From Oligoflexia bacterium (GTDB lineage: Bacteria; Bdellovibrionota; UBA1018; CAIMNF01), in contig CAIMNF010000365.1 of the NCBI GenBank assembly GCA_903842755.1, positions 1-9,563 on the forward strand: 9,563 bases of DNA, read 5' to 3'. A program made the position numbers and the translations under genes. The first letter of the stretch is position 1; each line of letters begins with the position of its first letter. The notes under the pieces are model-generated. The model ran no database searches. It was not told the DNA's origin and worked only from the letters and a program-made list of their open reading frames with translations. Positions 6,823-9,563 of this stretch are shown one piece after another.

Positions 6823-6849
6823 GTACCTGTTGCACTGTATTCATCGGAG
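6823..6849. repeat. Diverged direct repeat, copy B
   Basis: It carries the same ordered blocks as 6689-6724 (ACCTG, TTGCAC, TGT, TTCATC, GGAG) in a more compact form. The two copies flank the inverted repeat at 6751-6809, and both are followed by GTTTTTGA, at 6740 and 6851. Confidence 0.4.
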
Positions 6850-6897
6850 TGTTTTTGAGAACACTTTAAGTAAATTTAATGTTAAGGTTTGGGACAA

Positions 6898-8001
6898 ATG
6901 AACTATCAAAGAATGCCGATCGAAGTTGAGTCACCAGAACAAATGGGATACGGGAATGTTAAATATAATCTCACGGAAAGTTCGTTCACTGATACCAAGT
7001 GGCAAGATTTAAACGTTAACTTAGATGATTTAGTGCTGTGCTATGTCGATCACCTAGGTCATCCAGGACTGCGCCAGTTGTTGGCCACCGAAGCAGGACT
7101 GAAAGCAGATCAAGTGATTTTGACTGTAGGCGCTGCATCCGCATTGTTTATGATTTCAACTGCGTTGCTTGAACGAGGCGACCGGCTTTTAGTGGTACGA
7201 CCAAATTACGCGACCAACATAGAAACGCCCCGTGCGATTGGAGCGCAAATTGATTTTTATGATCTGAAATTAGAAGAAGGGTTTCAATTTGACGTTGATC
7301 GATTGATTGCAATGATCAAACCGGATACGCGTCTGGTGAGCATTACGGTGCCTCATAATCCGACAGGGGTGGTGACCCCTCCAGCCGTATTAAAACGACT
7401 GATTGCTGAGGTAGAGCGTCGCGGAATTTGGCTACTGGTTGATGAAACCTATCGCGATATGGCGTTCGACCACCCTATTCCTTATACGGCGTCCTTGTCG
7501 CCACGAGTAATCTCTGTTTCCAGTTTGTCAAAAACTTGGGGCCTTCCCGGAATACGTTTGGGGTGGGCGATGTGTCAGGATTCCAAAATGATGGAGACGT
7601 TGCTTGCGGCCAAAGAACAAATCTTTATTTGTGGGTCGGCAGTCGATGAAGAGTTAGGCTACCGTTTTTATAAAAAGAAGAATGAGGTGCTTCCCAGAGT
7701 CCGCGAAAAAATTCAAGAAAAACGCGCCTTGGTCCTTTCGTGGTTGGAAGAATAAAAGCGACTCCAGTTTGTTAAACCCGAGGGCGGCGTGGTTTGCTTT
7801 CCCAAAATCCTGAATGTCAACTCAGATCAAATCGAGACTTTCTACCGGATTTTGAATGGCGAGTTTAAAACCTTCGTCGGGCCTGGCCATTGGTTTGAGC
7901 AAAGTCGCGCCCTGATGCGGATTGGCTTTGGTTGGCCGAGCGTAGACGAATTGAAGCAAGGAATAAAAAATATTTCTTTGACACTAGACCGTCTTAAATG
8001 A
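6898..8001 (+). pseudogene. PLP-dependent aminotransferase (class I/II fold) broken by one in-frame TAA
   Basis: The intact frame would give about 367 residues, a normal length for this fold. Seen before the stop: AASAL (79-83) of the cofactor phosphate pocket, Tyr104, VPHNPTG with Asn154, DETY with Asp182 and Tyr185, and the Schiff-base lysine K212 in SSLSKTWGLPGIRLGW. Codon 286 (7753-7755) is TAA. The same frame then continues with KRLQFVKPEGGVVCFP and ends with ALMRIGFGW, where Arg341 fits the arginine that binds the substrate alpha-carboxylate. The truncated 285-residue product therefore lacks the substrate-binding arginine and much of the C-terminal small domain, and is probably inactive. 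The substrate is unknown; an amino acid or keto acid is expected from the family. A TTG at 6889 is in frame, but ATG 6898 is better spaced from AAGG (6884-6887). The gene is divergent from dksA and overlaps the next, convergent gene by 18 bases. A sequencing error is possible. Confidence 0.85.
7756..8001 (+). pseudogene. Detached C-terminal piece of the aminotransferase
   Basis: This is the part of the aminotransferase frame after the internal TAA, in the same frame as the upstream part, so no frameshift is involved. It encodes the small-domain strand KPEGGVVCFPK and the carboxylate-binding arginine in ALMRIGFGW. A GTG at 7789 with GAGGG just upstream (7780-7784) could in principle start a separate 70-residue product, but those bases also encode Pro-Glu-Gly-Gly, so the match may be chance. 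The tail looks conserved, not degenerate, which suggests that the stop is recent, or an error. Confidence 0.7.
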
Positions 8002-9563
8002 AAAAAAGAGCCGCGCCAAAACGTAACCGATGCCAAGTGCGCACAGATGATTGAGCATCATCACACTGTCTTGAGAAATTGCTGCTCCCACAATAGCCAG
8101 AATGAGAAAACAATAGATATAGATTCGGTGTTTCATAAAATAGACCAGAACCGAGATACACGCAAAAATTCCAAGCGAGCTCCCCACGTCTAATTCTTCG
8201 GAAAAATGTAAAAAACTGGAGGGTGAAAGAATGTTGACCCACGGTAAAAAAAATAGAGAGGTTAGGACATTCGAAAACAGCATTCCTAACGTAAAAGTGA
8301 CGCCAACAAATAGCGATCCAATTAAAATTTCTAAAAAACCAACAAAGAAAATAAGCAAAAAAGTATTAAACATCAGGTGCGAGTAATTAAAATGAAGAAA
8401 TGAGGGAAGGATAAAATAATCAATAGAGTGGGCGTCAAAAATATTTCTCACTAAACGGGTCCATTGGTAGGAATAGCTATTCGCGAAGCGGGCCCGTAGA
8501 GTACCATCCGATTCGTTTGCAACCATAAAGAACAGTATATTTGCAAGATTTAACGATAAAGTGAGCTTCGATCTCAGCAAAAATTCAATAATGTTTCGGG
8601 GAAAACTTCTTAATAATACATTTTTGGAAAAGATTTCATAGAGTTGGTCTCCAAAGTTAAAATTAAAGATTAGTTTTGAAACGGCCTCGGCGGTGACGCG
8701 GATCGGACCTTGGGGCAGCATCACTTTTGAAAGGCCGTTTAGTGCACATAGAGTAAGTTTTGGTTTAGAACAAATGAGATAAACAGGGCTCCAATAGTCT
8801 GGCTTAAATTTTTCTTTGTAAAGATAAAGAGACTTAAAGTTATAAAATAGATTTAAATGCTCGAACGTATAGCGAGTGATCTGATAGCCCAGTGGATGGA
8901 AGTTAACCTCATCCGCGCTCACCGGTGCAAGCGGAGACATTCCCAAGGTTACCGATTCAGCGCCTTCTCTTTTAAGGTGTGCCATGGCTTCTGCAATCAA
9001 AAGCTCTGTCGTCCCTAACGGGCAATGGTTGCCGCGAATCAAGTCCACGAGGTACCAAGATTTTCCATCGTTTAACGGAGTAGCCGATAAATAGCCTACT
9101 TGTCGCCCGTTATAGGTCACTCGAAAATACTTTTTGTGTTCGCTGTAAACCCAAGGTTCAAGACGATTCAGGAACTTTAAGGGTGAGAGTTTGCGACTTT
9201 TTAGCCATTGGTTTGTAATTCCTTCGAGCTCAATATTTTCCCGTGCCGAGAGCTTTTTAGGCAAAAAAGATTCAACGATCGCGCCCTTGTGCGCCAATTG
9301 CTTTGCCACATGCAAAGTTTGAAGAATCTCCTTCTTCGGGTCTAGGCTTGCTTTGAGGTCAAACCAGGGCTCTGATCCTGACTGAATTACAAAAAGTCCC
9401 TTCGCACGCATTCTCTCTGCAAGATTTTTAGAGGCGGGTAAAAGAAGAGCAAGTTTTTTTTGGAGGTGAGCTTCTTTAAAAAAGAGTTCCAAGCCAGCGA
9501 CTTGAAGCGCTAGCTCTTCAGAAGCGGAAAGGGCATTTGGATGGGCGTCGACGACCGGGTCGC
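7984..9563 (-). CDS. MprF-like (DUF2156) domain fused to a rhomboid-like intramembrane protease domain; 5' end outside window
   Basis: The frame is open to the right edge with no stop, so the true start lies outside; a TTG at 9492 is the first start-like codon inside, but the reading frame before it (DPVVDAHP) matches the family. At least 525 residues are present, numbered here from the first complete codon. The first half resembles the LPG-synthase C-terminal/DUF2156 fold: GYLSATPL, then YLVDLIR with Asp173 and Arg176, PLGTTELL, and LGMSPLAP (about 206-213). Known relatives transfer aminoacyl groups to lipids. After a linker come about six hydrophobic segments (roughly 335-521). They carry SHLMFN (His395, Asn399), a GSSLG motif with Ser462 (codon 8176-8178) and NHLCALGIGY with His505 (codon 8047-8049), matching the oxyanion and Ser/His dyad positions of rhomboid proteases. 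Leu replaces the usual Gly after the catalytic Ser. It is likely an inner-membrane protein; activity and substrates are unknown. Confidence 0.8.
   Translation of the reverse strand, partial: DPVVDAHPNALSASEELALQVAGLELFFKEAHLQKKLALLLPASKNLAERMRAKGLFVIQSGSEPWFDLKASLDPKKEILQTLHVAKQLAHKGAIVESFLPKKLSARENIELEGITNQWLKSRKLSPLKFLNRLEPWVYSEHKKYFRVTYNGRQVGYLSATPLNDGKSWYLVDLIRGNHCPLGTTELLIAEAMAHLKREGAESVTLGMSPLAPVSADEVNFHPLGYQITRYTFEHLNLFYNFKSLYLYKEKFKPDYWSPVYLICSKPKLTLCALNGLSKVMLPQGPIRVTAEAVSKLIFNFNFGDQLYEIFSKNVLLRSFPRNIIEFLLRSKLTLSLNLANILFFMVANESDGTLRARFANSYSYQWTRLVRNIFDAHSIDYFILPSFLHFNYSHLMFNTFLLIFFVGFLEILIGSLFVGVTFTLGMLFSNVLTSLFFLPWVNILSPSSFLHFSEELDVGSSLGIFACISVLVYFMKHRIYIYCFLILAIVGAAISQDSVMMLNHLCALGIGYVLARLFFSFKTV

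Larger units (their letters stand above)
6475..6897. other. Divergent intergenic region between the dksA-like gene and the aminotransferase
   Basis: About 420 bases hold no credible coding sequence; short open frames here have no family resemblance. The stretch holds the dksA Shine-Dalgarno, a candidate sigma-54 promoter, three REP-like palindromes, a long inverted repeat and diverged direct repeats, listed separately. I see no tRNA-like cloverleaf and no T-tract terminator. No strong sigma-70 promoter is visible for the aminotransferase; TTGAGA (6856-6861) with TAATGT at 16 bases is only a weak match and would give almost no leader. Confidence 0.6.

Noticed and set aside
7753..7755. Programmed stop readthrough or recoding of TAA in the aminotransferase
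   Set aside because: Known recoding for selenocysteine and pyrrolysine uses TGA and TAG; no recoding structure is evident after this codon, so mutation or error is simpler.
1..9563. CRISPR array, insertion sequence, tRNA/rRNA gene, toxin-antitoxin or defence system
   Set aside because: No regularly spaced repeats, transposase, cloverleaf structure or defence-type domains were found.

Overview
The window most resembles the chromosome of a Gram-negative bacterium, probably of the Bdellovibrionota or another deltaproteobacterial-like lineage. The reasons are a lipoprotein-type signal peptide, a DksA/TraR protein whose Arg-Glu-Ala and Arg-Leu-Glu-Ala-Arg-Pro-Thr-Ala blocks look like deltaproteobacterial DksA, and palindromes in the main intergenic region that look like REP elements. 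This placement rests on remembered family resemblance, not on a search. GC content is moderate and looks even across the window, and no transposase, integrase, phage or CRISPR component is visible.

The core, roughly 229-6474 on the minus strand, is a compact biosynthetic cluster read in the order dksA-like gene, thrA (fused aspartokinase/homoserine dehydrogenase), thrB (homoserine kinase), thrC (threonine synthase), asd (aspartate-semialdehyde dehydrogenase). thrA/thrB and thrB/thrC overlap by the four bases ATGA, and thrC/asd overlap by eight bases. Each downstream Shine-Dalgarno lies inside the preceding gene, so translation is probably coupled. Together these four enzymes contain every step from aspartate to threonine: AK (ThrA), Asd, HSD (ThrA), ThrB, ThrC. 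A DksA-family regulator 28 bases upstream of thrA is the least standard part of the layout.

Left of asd, a short AT-rich gap (105-228) leads to the first 34 codons of a probable lipoprotein on the minus strand, cut by the window edge. Right of the dksA-like gene, about 420 bases (6475-6897) separate it from a divergent plus-strand gene. This stretch holds a candidate sigma-54 promoter facing dksA, three related REP-like palindromes, a 14-bp perfect inverted repeat, and a pair of diverged direct repeats.

The divergent plus-strand gene (6898-8001) is a class I/II PLP aminotransferase broken by one in-frame TAA at 7753-7755. The frame continues intact after the stop and carries the C-terminal substrate-binding arginine, so it is a fresh pseudogene, a sequencing error or a split gene. 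It converges on, and overlaps by 18 bases, a minus-strand gene running off the right edge. That gene encodes an MprF-like (DUF2156) acyltransferase-type domain fused to a six-helix rhomboid-like membrane protease domain with Ser and His in catalytic positions. The two most noteworthy items are this fusion and the interrupted aminotransferase. I see no clear evidence for a completely new multi-gene system.
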